A stretch of DNA of 64,000 bases from Chryseobacterium camelliae. GTDB lineage: Bacteria; Bacteroidota; Bacteroidia; Flavobacteriales; Weeksellaceae. The notes under the pieces were generated by a model. That model saw nothing but the letters and a program-made list of their open reading frames with translations. It ran no database searches and was not told the origin of the DNA. The translations under genes and the position numbers were made by a program. The stretch spans positions 434,001 through 498,000 of the forward strand of contig NZ_CP022986.1 of the NCBI RefSeq assembly GCF_002770595.1, given 5' to 3'. Shown one piece after another: positions 52,994-61,547 of this stretch; positions within the stretch are counted from its first letter, which is position 1; each line of letters begins with the position of its first letter.

Positions 52994-53800
52994 TTATGAA
53001 TTATTACGTCTGCCTCCGAATCCTGATCTGCCTGAAGATCTTCCGCCTCCATGGGAAGCCTGGCCTCCCATACGGGCAATTCTGGTACGCTCAGCTTTGC
53101 TCATGGAAGCAAAACCTCTTCCTGAAGAACCGGATCCTGAATTCGATCCCCTGCCTGAACCTCCGTTGCCGGAATTGGAACCGCGTCCTGAATTACCATT
53201 GGATCCCGATCTTCCCCTTCCTGATCCTGAACCTGATCCACGGCCCGAATTTCCGGAACCGCTGTTTCCTGATCCTGATCCTCTGTGGGAAGCCTGTCCG
53301 CCCATACGGGCAATTCTTGTTCTTTCAGCTTTGCTCATCGAAGCAAAACCTCTCCTGGAAGATCCGTTACCGGATGAAGAAGACCTTCCTCTGCCGCTGC
53401 CGGACCTTGATCCTCCTGATCCCGATCCTGAACCTGAACGGCCTCTGGAACCTCCTCTGCCGCCACCGGATGTGAATCTTCCCTGATTATCTCTCTGCTG
53501 GTTTCCTCTTCCTCTGCCCCTGCTGCCATTGTCATCTTCATCGTCTTCATCGTCATAATCCTCATCATCATAGTCTTCGTCGTCATAATCTTCATCATCG
53601 TAGTCCTCATCATCATAATCTCCGTCGTCATAGCTGTTGTCAAAGTCATCTTCATAATCTGAAAAATCGTCATCATATTCTTCATCATTGGATCCGTCTT
53701 CGTACCCATGCTCATAGCCTAGCTGGTAAATTTCCTCGAAACTGTCTGATGCGTTGGAATTGCCTCTTGAACCACGATTGTTTGAATTTCTGTTGTTCAT
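52994..53800 (-). CDS. Stress-induced KGG-like repeat protein with acidic and Gly/Ser/Arg-rich regions
   Basis: 268 residues with extreme composition. Residues about 25-90 are a run of Asp/Glu/Tyr (repeats of DYDDED). Next comes a Gly/Arg/Ser-rich region with two copies of a 22-residue motif (GFASMSKAERTRIARMGG followed by QASH), about residues 152-173 and 230-251. The motif is the KGG/Con-10/YciG-like element of stress-induced proteins, here with R/G in place of KGG. The protein should be mostly disordered and could bind nucleic acid or protect macromolecules when water is scarce. Codon repeats in the Asp tract suggest unequal exchange. It is adjacent to the DUF892 gene, recalling the yciGFE arrangement. 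Confidence 0.85.
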   Translation of the reverse strand: MNNRNSNNRGSRGNSNASDSFEEIYQLGYEHGYEDGSNDEEYDDDFSDYEDDFDNSYDDGDYDDEDYDDEDYDDEDYDDEDYDDEDDEDDNGSRGRGRGNQQRDNQGRFTSGGGRGGSRGRSGSGSGSGGSRSGSGRGRSSSSGNGSSRRGFASMSKAERTRIARMGGQASHRGSGSGNSGSGNSGRGSGSGSGRGRSGSNGNSGRGSNSGNGGSGRGSNSGSGSSGRGFASMSKAERTRIARMGGQASHGGGRSSGRSGFGGRRNNS

Positions 53801-53991
53801 AACTGAATTTTTTAGTATTAATATTAAGTGATGGTTATTGCAGTCCGTGACTAGTATGAGACGGCAATAGATTTGGTTTAAAATGAATTAATTTCCCGAT
53901 ACCGGGTGAGGGAATATGAAGTAATGTTCTATTTCAAATATAGCAGACAAATAATTCACACTATTATGACTTCAGTCATAATGGAGCCTGT

Positions 53992-54588
53992 TTAATATAA
54001 AATTTTGCGGCCCTGTATTTTCAAGATGTTATTTTTCTCCATGGCCTTGATAGTCCTTATAGCTGTTTCTACACATAATCCGGTGAGGCTGGCCATTTGT
54101 TTTCTGGTTAAAGGAACCATAAATGAATAAGGCTTTTTGTCACTCTCGAAACTTTTCAGGTAATCCATCAGCCCTTTCAGCCTGGTGGTAGGATTCTGGG
54201 AGGAAATGTTTTGCATCATGATAAACTTGTGGTACAAACCCTGTGAAATGACATTGCTTATTTCCAGGCATAATTTTGGAGATTCATTCAGAAGGCTAAA
54301 GAAGGCAGCCTTTTTAAGCCTGATTACCTTACAGTCTGTAATGGTTTCAGCGTTCATCGGATAGGGCTTGTCAATAAAAAGAATGCTTTCGCCGCAACTC
54401 TGGCCGGCAGCCAGGATATCCTGAATGAATTCCTTGCCGTCTTCATTATAATTGTTAAGCTTAATCTCTCCGCTTATAATCTGGTAGTAATAATTGGGCT
54501 GCTCACCTTCATTAAAAATGAATTCCGAAGGACCATAGTCTTTTGCAGTAGCTCCCATTGAATATAATATCTCTTCTTGAATAACCAT
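53992..54588 (-). CDS. Crp/Fnr-family transcription regulator
   Basis: 198 residues. N-terminal cyclic-nucleotide-like barrel (GPSEFIFNEGEQPNYYYQIISG, about 18-40) and a C-terminal Crp-type helix-turn-helix (TRKQMASLTGLCVETAIRTIK). No N-terminal cysteine cluster is present, so it is not an iron-sulfur FNR. The ligand is unknown; this subgroup may sense small molecules or act without ligand. It lies 191 bp upstream of the KGG-motif gene in the same direction and may control the stress island. Confidence 0.9.
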   Translation of the reverse strand: MVIQEEILYSMGATAKDYGPSEFIFNEGEQPNYYYQIISGEIKLNNYNEDGKEFIQDILAAGQSCGESILFIDKPYPMNAETITDCKVIRLKKAAFFSLLNESPKLCLEISNVISQGLYHKFIMMQNISSQNPTTRLKGLMDYLKSFESDKKPYSFMVPLTRKQMASLTGLCVETAIRTIKAMEKNNILKIQGRKILY

Positions 54589-55111
54589 AGCTTTACTTTT
54601 AGTTGTGCATCATTTACTTAATGTTAAAGTAAATTCATTGGGAAATACATAAAAACACATACAAATATCGAACCGTCAGTTATGCATAAAATCGTTAAAT
54701 ATTGTTAAATAAATAAATTTTTAAGTATATAAATATTTATATTTTTAATTAAAAATAAATATTTAGTTTATTTATTAACTAATATCTTACCACGTCCGTA
54801 TGTTTTTCACACTGGACGAATCATATGTCAGATTGTTGCATAATTAGTCTGTTATTCAACTAGAAACTATCAATTTTCTGAATATCGAAAGATACTGGTA
54901 TAAAGAAATGATCCTGATTATGAAGACAGGTATTCCGGGCAGCTATATCCTCATGTGGAATGAATGATATTGTATATTTCATAATATTTAATTTGATGGT
55001 GTATTTCAAATGTATAAAAACCCCTATTTAATATTTATGACCTAAATCATAAAATCCTGTTATATAACATAATTTTAAGGCTAACCAGCTAAAAATATGA
55101 AATTTTAACAC
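54589..55111. other. AT-rich intergenic region
   Basis: Over 500 bp without a convincing gene, and the most AT-rich part of this end. Only short frames are present; no tRNA or RNA fold is recognisable. Confidence 0.6.
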
Positions 55112-55137
55112 AAAAAAAAACAGAGTATATAACTCTG
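55112..55137 (-). terminator. Terminator of the bacillithiol/Crp operon
   Basis: The stem CAGAGTATA-TAACTCTG-type hairpin (7-8 bp, CAGAGT/ACTCTG) is followed on the minus strand by nine T. It lies 27 bp after the Crp/Fnr stop. Confidence 0.8.
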
Positions 55138-55164
55138 CTTATATGAATATATGATGATATTTCT

Positions 55165-55755
55165 TTAATCCGGAACAAAATTCTTCCGTGCCAGTTCTTT
55201 CCTTACACGGCTTAAGCTCTCAGGCGTAATGCCAAGGTACGAGGCTATCATCCATTGCGGAACCCGTAAAAGTAGATCAGGATACATTCTGATGAACTTC
55301 AGATACCGTTCTTCAGCGGTCTCTCCCAATAAGGAATTGATCCTGTCCTGAAGGCTCCTGATATGTTTCTGGGCAATAATGTCACTCTTTTCAATGCTGT
55401 TCGGGAACTGTTCTACCAGCCGGCTGAAAAAATCAGGATGCAGGAATAAAACCTCAGAATCTTCTACGGCTTCTATATAGTAGATTGATTTTTCATTGAA
55501 GTAGAGGCTGCTCCGGTCGGAAATCAGCCAGCTTTCCGGTGCAAACTGTATGATGTGCTCCTTACCGTTTTTATCGATAGAATACATTTTCAGCAACCCT
55601 TTTTCAACGAAATATATATTCCTGCATATTTCACCGTACTCCAGGAGAAACTGGTTCTTGGAAACCTTCCTGCTCTCATAGTGCAGGCTGCACATATTGA
55701 CCTTCTCTAAAGGGACTTCCAGTACCCTGGCGAGGTAAGCATTAATATTGTCCAT
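55165..55755 (-). CDS. Crp/Fnr-family transcription regulator
   Basis: 196 residues. Cyclic-nucleotide-type sensor barrel (SKNQFLLEYGEICRNIYFVEKGLLKMY, about 30-60) and a C-terminal helix-turn-helix with WMIASYLGITPESLSRVRKEL (about 168-190). It is the last gene of an overlapping four-gene leftward operon with YtxJ, DUF1569 and DinB/YfiT genes; its ATG shares a base with the YtxJ stop. A regulator locked to thiol-redox genes suggests control by redox or nitrosative signals. Confidence 0.9.
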   Translation of the reverse strand: MDNINAYLARVLEVPLEKVNMCSLHYESRKVSKNQFLLEYGEICRNIYFVEKGLLKMYSIDKNGKEHIIQFAPESWLISDRSSLYFNEKSIYYIEAVEDSEVLFLHPDFFSRLVEQFPNSIEKSDIIAQKHIRSLQDRINSLLGETAEERYLKFIRMYPDLLLRVPQWMIASYLGITPESLSRVRKELARKNFVPD

Positions 55756-56132
55756 CAGTCAAGTTGGCTTATAGATATACTTTGGTGGGAAGCATTATTT
55801 AAAGCTTTCCCATGTTCAATAACAATCAGCTGCGGGCTTTGATGCGTGATGCCGAAATCCTCCGCAATCTTATTTGAAATCGGCCTGTATGCCAGCAGGT
55901 CCAGGTAATACAGTTCTGCATCGGGTGCTGCCTCGGCTATTTCTTTTTCAAAGTTCCTCAACACCGTTTTACTGATGAAACAGCTGGTGGAGTGCTTGAA
56001 GATTGCGATCTTTTTATGATGGGACTGTTCAATGGCTTCGGCCAGTTCCTGTTCAGATTCTATCGGTTTCCAGAATGATTTTGTTTCCGGCTTATCTTCA
56101 TTACCGCCGAATATTTTATTAAAAAAGCTCAT
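55755..56132 (-). CDS. ytxJ: YtxJ-like bacillithiol-system redox protein
   Basis: 125 residues with a thioredoxin-like fold of the YtxJ/monothiol bacilliredoxin type. The single active cysteine is C51 in FKHSTSCFISKTV, and the cis-proline segment is THQSPQLIVIEHG. YtxJ removes bacillithiol from S-bacillithiolated proteins in low-G+C Gram-positives and Bacteroidota that make the thiol. Its start overlaps the DUF1569 stop by 4 bp. The context with a DinB/YfiT-type enzyme supports bacillithiol use by this organism. Confidence 0.9.
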   Translation of the reverse strand: MSFFNKIFGGNEDKPETKSFWKPIESEQELAEAIEQSHHKKIAIFKHSTSCFISKTVLRNFEKEIAEAAPDAELYYLDLLAYRPISNKIAEDFGITHQSPQLIVIEHGKALNNASHQSISISQLD

Positions 56133-56593
56133 ACGTCGAATTGTTTAAGGTGATGGTCGAGATGTTTAAATTCCAGAAAGCCCCAGTCTTCAGTGGTCAT
56201 GCTGCCGAAAAGAATATGCCGGCCCGGCAGACGCTTGTGGTCATATGCAGTCAGATATTCTTTCATGGTTTTCAGCAGGTTTTCTTTCGATTCCTTAAAG
56301 TCACATTCAAAATTAACGATTAGTTTTTGAAAAGTGGGCATATTTCTCGGAATTCCGTTATTAAAAATTTTCATTTCATATTTAGTGACCTTGCCTATTG
56401 TCCTGAAAATCGGGTTAATTTCGGGAAGATTTATCTTATACAGAGGAATCTGAAGGACCAGGTCACAATGCCTCATCATCTGGGAGACATCCATTTTACC
56501 CCATTGTGCTTCTGACTCTTCTGTTAAACATGAAATCCTGCTGATCAATTCTCTGAAACAGGCAGGATCATGCAGGCTTTTCTTTACCAGCAT
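56129..56593 (-). CDS. DUF1569 protein (DinB-like fold)
   Basis: 154 residues. DUF1569 signature: AQWGKMDVSQMMRHCDLVLQ near residues 35-54 (metal-type His and Gln) and the C-terminal DWGFLEFKHLDHHLKQF with paired histidines. The fold is DinB-like, four helices with a probable metal site. It overlaps both neighbours (YtxJ and DinB/YfiT). Reaction unknown; a bacillithiol-related transfer is likely from context only. Confidence 0.88.
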   Translation of the reverse strand: MLVKKSLHDPACFRELISRISCLTEESEAQWGKMDVSQMMRHCDLVLQIPLYKINLPEINPIFRTIGKVTKYEMKIFNNGIPRNMPTFQKLIVNFECDFKESKENLLKTMKEYLTAYDHKRLPGRHILFGSMTTEDWGFLEFKHLDHHLKQFDV

Positions 56594-57120
56594 TGGTCTC
56601 GTTTCAGATTCTCAATATGGGCGAAATGATGGTTGCAGTGCCATACGTACAAAGCAAGATAATATCTCAGGTCATGGTCTTCATGATGTTCAGGATGATG
56701 GAAAGTCCTTTCAAACTGCCGGTTGGTAAGGGTTTTAAGAAGGAAATACCATCGCTGATGCGTGCCTTTGAGCATTCTCATAGCCGGCTTTACGGAGATT
56801 CCCGTGCTGTCCTGAAGTTCGGCCCATCGGGCTTCATCATAAGGTTTTATGGTCGGATTATCTTCCGTAAGCGCCAGTTTGAAGCGGATAAAGCTGTTGG
56901 CATGGCTGTCTGCAAGGTGGTTAACCAGCTGCCTCACCGTCCAGCCCCCCGGCCGGTACTGGGTATCCAGTTGTTCATCGCTGAAATCCTCAATCAGGTT
57001 TTTCAGCCTGCCGGGAAAATTTTTGATTACCCTGATATGCTGCTCCAGTTCTGCATCTGAAATGGATGCCGGTGCAGTGAATTGCCCGATAGGAAATTTC
57101 TTTTTTTCTAGATCATTCAT
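56584..57120 (-). CDS. YfiT/BstA-type DinB-fold putative bacillithiol transferase
   Basis: 178 residues. DinB-like fold with the metal histidines H68 (VNHLADSH) and those in WHCNHHFAHIENL near residues 160-168. The start FPIGQFTAPASISDAELEQHI is typical of the YfiT family, shown in Bacillus relatives to be a bacillithiol-S-transferase or metal-dependent hydrolase. It is the first gene of the overlapping thiol-redox operon. It probably conjugates bacillithiol to electrophiles; the exact substrate is unknown. Confidence 0.9.
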   Translation of the reverse strand: MNDLEKKKFPIGQFTAPASISDAELEQHIRVIKNFPGRLKNLIEDFSDEQLDTQYRPGGWTVRQLVNHLADSHANSFIRFKLALTEDNPTIKPYDEARWAELQDSTGISVKPAMRMLKGTHQRWYFLLKTLTNRQFERTFHHPEHHEDHDLRYYLALYVWHCNHHFAHIENLKRDQCW

Positions 57121-57265
57121 TGTTGCTGATGGTATTGCTCTATTCTGTTATTCATGCGGAAGGCACACATTTTTCCTGAGTGGCCGATTTGTCCGATTAT
57201 TCTTTTCTGGACAATTTTTTGAGGTTAGTTTTTGTAAATTTATCAAAAATTCGAGAAATCTAAAT

Positions 57266-57871
57266 ATGAAAAAAGCGTTAATCATCGTAGATGTGCAGAA
57301 TGATTTCTGCGAAGGGGGTGCCCTTGCAGTTCCTGAGGCCAACCAGATTATCCCGTACATCAATCTGCTTATGGAGGAAAACGAATATGACCAGATTGTC
57401 CTTACCCAGGACTGGCATCCTGCCAACCATAAAAGCTTTGCCAGCAATAACGGCAGAAAAGTGGGAGAAAGCATCATCCTGAACAGCATCCCGCAGTTTA
57501 TGTGGCCGGACCATTGCGTGCAGGGCACTTTCGGGGCAGAATTCCACAAAGACCTGAACCGCGATAAAGTAACCCACATCATCCAGAAAGGCAAAAATCC
57601 CGAAATCGACAGCTACAGCGGTTTTCAGGACAATAATCATTTTATGAAAACCGGATTGGACGACTTCCTGAAATACCATGACATCCAATTGCTTGAAATT
57701 GTCGGGCTGGCTATGGATTACTGCGTAAAATTCACGTGCCTGGATGCCGTAGCTAATGGTTATGTAACCTGCCTGCACTTCAACGGGACCAAAGCAGTGA
57801 ATGTAAAACCGGATAACGGCAGGGATGCGCTGTATGAAATGATCCAGAAAGGGGTTACGGTACTTGGGTAA
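57266..57871 (+). CDS. pncA: Nicotinamidase
   Basis: 201 residues from the ATG at 57266; the open frame reaches further upstream but that part has no match. Isochorismatase-fold amidase that turns nicotinamide into nicotinic acid for NAD salvage. Catalytic triad: D9 in IIVDVQNDF, K108 in HIIQKGKNP and C153 in GLAMDYCVKFT. Metal ligands are in LTQDWHPANHKSF. It is transcribed divergently from the DinB/YfiT operon. Confidence 0.95.
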   Translation: MKKALIIVDVQNDFCEGGALAVPEANQIIPYINLLMEENEYDQIVLTQDWHPANHKSFASNNGRKVGESIILNSIPQFMWPDHCVQGTFGAEFHKDLNRDKVTHIIQKGKNPEIDSYSGFQDNNHFMKTGLDDFLKYHDIQLLEIVGLAMDYCVKFTCLDAVANGYVTCLHFNGTKAVNVKPDNGRDALYEMIQKGVTVLG

Positions 57872-58109
57872 CCTTATTTAGTTATGAGTTTTTGCAATGC
57901 ACATCATTATGTAGACCTTATATAATCTTAGTTATCTAAAAAATAAGAGTGCAGATTTAGTTACAAGTTATGAGTTTCTGCAATACTCCTGATTTTTTCA
58001 ACTTTATAAAAAAATAAAACCGCAGGAAATTCCCGCGGTTTCTTCTATTTTGAAATAAAATTACAAAGTGAAAACTAACTCATCACTCATAACTTTTAAC
58101 TCATAACTC
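57872..58109. repeat. Short degenerate direct repeats with a bidirectional terminator
   Basis: Copies of a TTAGTTATGAGTTTTTGCAAT-type word, about 20 bp long, recur at 57889 and 57958 with changes. Related words appear again at 58075-58113 and 59320-59345. The hairpin AAACCGC/GCGGTTT at 58017-58041 lies between convergent pncA and the pseudouridine synthase. Confidence 0.55.
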
Positions 58110-59291
58110 TTAAAGCATTTTAAGGTTATTCACCTCAAGCTCAGTCAAAATCCTCCAGTGGCCTCTTTTGATATTTTTCTTGGTAAGGCCTGCAAACATC
58201 ACCCGGTCCAGAGCTTCCACTTCATAGCCCAGCCTTTGGAATATTCTCCTGATGACACGGTTCCATCCGATATGGATTTCGATTCCGATTTCATTTTTAG
58301 GCTTTCCTTCAATATAGGAAATCTGGTCTACGGTGGCTATCCCTTCTTCAAGACGGATCCCTTCGCCAATAGCCTTCATATCTTCACCGGAAAGCTTCCT
58401 GTCCAGCGTTACATGGTAGATCTTCTTAATATCGAAAGAAGGGTGCGTCAGTTTCTTGGTCATGTGCCCGTCATTCGTCAGCAGGATAACCCCTGTAGTG
58501 GAGCGGTCCAGTCTTCCGACAGGAAATACGCGGTAAGGTGATGCGTTGGCAACCAGATCCATTACCGTTTTTCTTGCTTTGTCGTCTTTGGTGGTAGAAA
58601 TATACCCTTTTGGCTTATTTAAAAGCACGTATACCGGTTTTTCCGGCGTAATGTTCTGTCCGTCAAAAACCACACGGTCTGTTTTCTGTACCTGGTATCC
58701 CATTTCCGTCACTACCTGGCCGTTTACTTCTACAAGGCCCTTGATGATCAGGTCATCCGCTTCCCTCCTGCTGCAGATTCCGGAATTAGCGATGTACTTA
58801 TTCAGACGGATGGTATCTTTATGAAGGTCCTTGCTTATTTTATCAAGCTTTCTCTTCTGGATGTAAGATTTTGCACGGTCATCATCCCTGTCCGTTTTAC
58901 CGAAAGGTTTTTTGCCGAATTTAAGGTTGCCGCGTTCGTATTTGTCCCTGCTGTCGAAGCTTTTACCGCCTCTTCCGCCGGATCTGGAATTACCGAACTG
59001 CTTACGCTCCTCACTTTTATGCGTGATATAAGATCTGCTCTCAGATTTGGATTCACCAGAGTTGTCGTTCCTTTCAGAACTTTCCTGAGGCTTTTTGAAA
59101 GAAGTCTTCGGGAACTTGCTGCTGCTGCCTTTATGCTCACTGTTTCTTTCTCCTGCTTTCGGGAAAGGTTTTTTAAATGATTTCTGTCCTGAAGAATTTC
59201 CAGACTGAGAACCACGAGAACTTTCAGAACTTTTCCTGGCTGAAATTCTTGGTCTTTTCGGTTTTTCTGAATTATTATTGTCTCTGCTCAT
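58110..59291 (-). CDS. RsuA/RluB-family pseudouridine synthase with long basic N-terminus
   Basis: 393 residues. About 155 N-terminal residues are Ser/Lys/Arg-rich and disordered. Next come an S4 domain (RLNKYIANSGICSRREADDLI) and the catalytic domain with the aspartate in GRLDRSTTGVILLTNDG (D262) and WNRVIRRIFQRLGYEVEALDR. It isomerises uridine in rRNA; RluB-like members modify 23S rRNA. The basic extension is common in Bacteroidota and probably helps bind rRNA. It is convergent with pncA and divergent from aroB. Confidence 0.93.
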   Translation of the reverse strand: MSRDNNNSEKPKRPRISARKSSESSRGSQSGNSSGQKSFKKPFPKAGERNSEHKGSSSKFPKTSFKKPQESSERNDNSGESKSESRSYITHKSEERKQFGNSRSGGRGGKSFDSRDKYERGNLKFGKKPFGKTDRDDDRAKSYIQKRKLDKISKDLHKDTIRLNKYIANSGICSRREADDLIIKGLVEVNGQVVTEMGYQVQKTDRVVFDGQNITPEKPVYVLLNKPKGYISTTKDDKARKTVMDLVANASPYRVFPVGRLDRSTTGVILLTNDGHMTKKLTHPSFDIKKIYHVTLDRKLSGEDMKAIGEGIRLEEGIATVDQISYIEGKPKNEIGIEIHIGWNRVIRRIFQRLGYEVEALDRVMFAGLTKKNIKRGHWRILTELEVNNLKML

Positions 59292-59305
59292 TCTAAAAAT
59301 TTCTG

Positions 59306-59313
59306 CAAAGATA
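59306..59313 (-). promoter_or_regulatory. Promoter -7 box (TATCTTTG) of the pseudouridine synthase
   Basis: Minus-strand TAnnTTTG consensus, 14 bp before the start at 59291. Confidence 0.55.
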
Positions 59314-59346
59314 GTAATTTAGTTACGAGTTAAAAATTAAGAATCA

Positions 59347-59354
59347 TAACTTTG
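59347..59354 (+). promoter_or_regulatory. Promoter -7 box (TAACTTTG) of aroB
   Basis: TAnnTTTG consensus about 40 bp before the aroB start. It is back-to-back with the opposite-strand box at 59306. Confidence 0.55.
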
Positions 59355-59393
59355 TAGCTTTTATAAGTAATAATCTGAAGAAATACAGAACCC

Positions 59394-60440
59394 ATGATAA
59401 CATTCCTAGATGACCAGTTCTCCCAGCTGAATGATTTTCTCCTCGAAAAGCCTTTCAGTAAAATTTTTATTCTCACAGATGAAAATGTCCATGAATATTG
59501 CCTTCCGGTACTGCTGGGAAACCTGAATACCGATATTGCCTTTGAAATTCTGGAAGTAGAACCGGGTGAAGAAATGAAAAATGTGCAGACGGCCAACCAG
59601 CTCTGGGAAATCCTTACGGAAATGCAGGCAGACCGGCAGGCGCTTGTCATCAATCTTGGCGGAGGCGTTATCACGGATATGGGCGGATTTGTCGCCTCAA
59701 CCTACAAGCGTGGCATACGGTTCATCAATATCCCCACTACCCTGCTGTCCATGTGTGATGCATCCATAGGGGGCAAAACAGGCATTGACCTAATGCATTA
59801 CAAAAATATGGTAGGGACTTTTTCCTTTCCCGAACAGATTTTCGTCTATCCTAAATTCCTGGAAACCCTTCCTTTCAAAGAACTGAGAAGCGGTTTTGCA
59901 GAAATGCTTAAGCACGGACTGATTGCCGATAAAATCCACTGGAATGAACTTACCCAGCTGAGCAAACCGGACAGTGAGTCGCTGATCCCGTATATCCAGA
60001 CTTCCATGGACATCAAACAGGATTTCGTGAATAAAGACTTTCAGGAAAAAAACATCAGGAAAACGCTGAACTTCGGGCATACTATAGGCCACGCCATCGA
60101 AAGTCTATGCCTGGAGCAGGGAAATCCGGTACTGCACGGCGAGGCGGTAGCCGCCGGCATGATCTGTGAAGCGTATCTTTCTTATCAGGAAGGACTGATC
60201 TCAGAGGAAGAATCCGATATCATCATTGATGCATTAAAAAAATATTACACTTACCTGGACATCAGTGATTTTGATGATGAGGCTATTCTATCACTTCTGT
60301 TAAATGACAAGAAAAATACAGACCGCAGGATCAATTTTTCATTGCTTACCAGTATAGGTTCATGCAATTTTGACTATCAATGCGATGAAAAGATGATCAG
60401 AATGGCATTGAAATTCTATCGTGAAATGAATAATATCTGA
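59394..60440 (+). CDS. aroB: 3-dehydroquinate synthase
   Basis: 348 residues. Converts DAHP to 3-dehydroquinate in the shikimate pathway, using NAD and a divalent metal. Visible: GGGVITDMGGFVASTYKRGI, IPTTLLSMCDASIGGKTGID, FAEMLKHGLI (metal glutamate), FGHTIGHAIES (metal histidine) and HGEAVAAGM (metal histidine). A complete standard-length enzyme. It is divergent from the pseudouridine synthase and not linked to other aromatic genes here. Confidence 0.96.
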   Translation: MITFLDDQFSQLNDFLLEKPFSKIFILTDENVHEYCLPVLLGNLNTDIAFEILEVEPGEEMKNVQTANQLWEILTEMQADRQALVINLGGGVITDMGGFVASTYKRGIRFINIPTTLLSMCDASIGGKTGIDLMHYKNMVGTFSFPEQIFVYPKFLETLPFKELRSGFAEMLKHGLIADKIHWNELTQLSKPDSESLIPYIQTSMDIKQDFVNKDFQEKNIRKTLNFGHTIGHAIESLCLEQGNPVLHGEAVAAGMICEAYLSYQEGLISEEESDIIIDALKKYYTYLDISDFDDEAILSLLLNDKKNTDRRINFSLLTSIGSCNFDYQCDEKMIRMALKFYREMNNI

Positions 60441-60679
60441 CATTTTAAAGCATAAAAATCCTCTAAAAACCCAATTTTATTGACTCTATAGCCGTATTGG
60501 TTATAACTGTATTATATTCAGTTATTTAAGCATAAAAATTTTTATATTTCAGGCTCAAAAACACGTGATATTTATCATGAAAACCGATTTTGGCAAGCAA
60601 TTTGAAAGATACTGTTCGTCCAAAAGGACAAGAGTAAAATTTAAAATTAGAGAAATAGTAAATATTAAAAATTTAGGTC

Positions 60680-61321
60680 ATGAAAAAAGTAATTTTAGGA
60701 TTAGCTATCACAGCAGGATCTTTAGCATTTGCTCAGACAACTTCTAACTCGTCGATGTCAGGATCTCCTGTAGCATTCGGTATTAAGGCTGGTATGAACG
60801 TATCTTCAATCACTAATGATGGAGGTCTTGAAGATCAGGGGTCTAAAATCGGATTCAATGCAGGTGTATTCGCCAACATTCCAGTAGCTGAATCATTCAG
60901 CATCCAGCCGGAAGTTTTATATTCTCAATATGGGGATAAATATGACAGAGTTATCGCAGGAAACAGATATTCTTATGCAAGAAATCTCGATTATATTACA
61001 GTACCTGTAATGTTCCAGTATAACTTCATTCCTAACCTTTATGTAGAAGCTGGTCCTGAATTCGGGTTCTTAGTGAATGCAAAAAATAAGCTTAAAAATG
61101 AGACCAATAACAATACCATTACTGAATCTGGTAACTATAAAGACCAGCTTAGTGGATTTAACTTTGGTCTTGGATTAGGTGCTGGGTATTATTTCACGCC
61201 TAATATAGGAATTACCGCAAGATATGTAGCAGGTCTTACAGATATTGCTAAAGACAGACCAAGCAATTCAGATGCGATCAGAAATAATGTGTTCCAAGTA
61301 GGATTAGCATTTAAATTCTAA
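60680..61321 (+). CDS. Outer-membrane beta-barrel protein (PorT/OMP_b-brl_2 type), copy 1
   Basis: 213 residues. Signal peptide (MKKVILGLAITAGSLAFAQ), then alternating beta strands of an outer-membrane barrel with FGIKAGMNVS, FNAGVFANIPVAESFSIQPEVLYSQ (written without the last residues of the strand), YVEAGPEFGFL and the terminal aromatic LAFKF. It belongs to the porin-family outer-membrane proteins of Bacteroidota, which are rarely assigned a substrate. A paralogue follows 226 bp downstream. Confidence 0.9.
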   Translation: MKKVILGLAITAGSLAFAQTTSNSSMSGSPVAFGIKAGMNVSSITNDGGLEDQGSKIGFNAGVFANIPVAESFSIQPEVLYSQYGDKYDRVIAGNRYSYARNLDYITVPVMFQYNFIPNLYVEAGPEFGFLVNAKNKLKNETNNNTITESGNYKDQLSGFNFGLGLGAGYYFTPNIGITARYVAGLTDIAKDRPSNSDAIRNNVFQVGLAFKF

Positions 61322-61360
61322 TTGCAGAATACAGAAATTTAAAGAATTTTGATTTCAATA

Positions 61361-61395
61361 AGGCTCAGGTTTATTCGTAAGCCTGGGCTTTTTTT
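61361..61395 (+). terminator. Terminator between the two outer-membrane protein genes
   Basis: Stem GGCTCAGGTTTA paired with TAAGCCTGGGCT (with G-U pairs) around a TTCG tetraloop, followed by seven T. Confidence 0.85.
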
Positions 61396-61547
61396 AGATA
61401 AAATGCAGAGCATAATGATAACAGGGTAGTTTCTTAAAAAACCCTTAAAAAGCTCATTCAGAAAGCATTTTGGCAAGTCTTTTGCAAAATATACCCGGTG
61501 TGATTGATATCACACATTTTCAAATAGTAAAATTTAAACGTAAAATT

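Noticed and set aside
53000..53720. Long open frames on the plus strand opposite the KGG gene
   Set aside because: They arise from the repetitive Gly/Ser/Arg and Asp codons of the real minus-strand gene and have no start signals.
56849..57265. Long open frame upstream of and joined to pncA
   Set aside because: It overlaps the DinB/YfiT gene on the other strand and shows no family match; pncA begins at the ATG at 57266.
60565..60747. 60-codon open frame before the first outer-membrane protein
   Set aside because: It overlaps the start of the real gene in another frame and has no family match.
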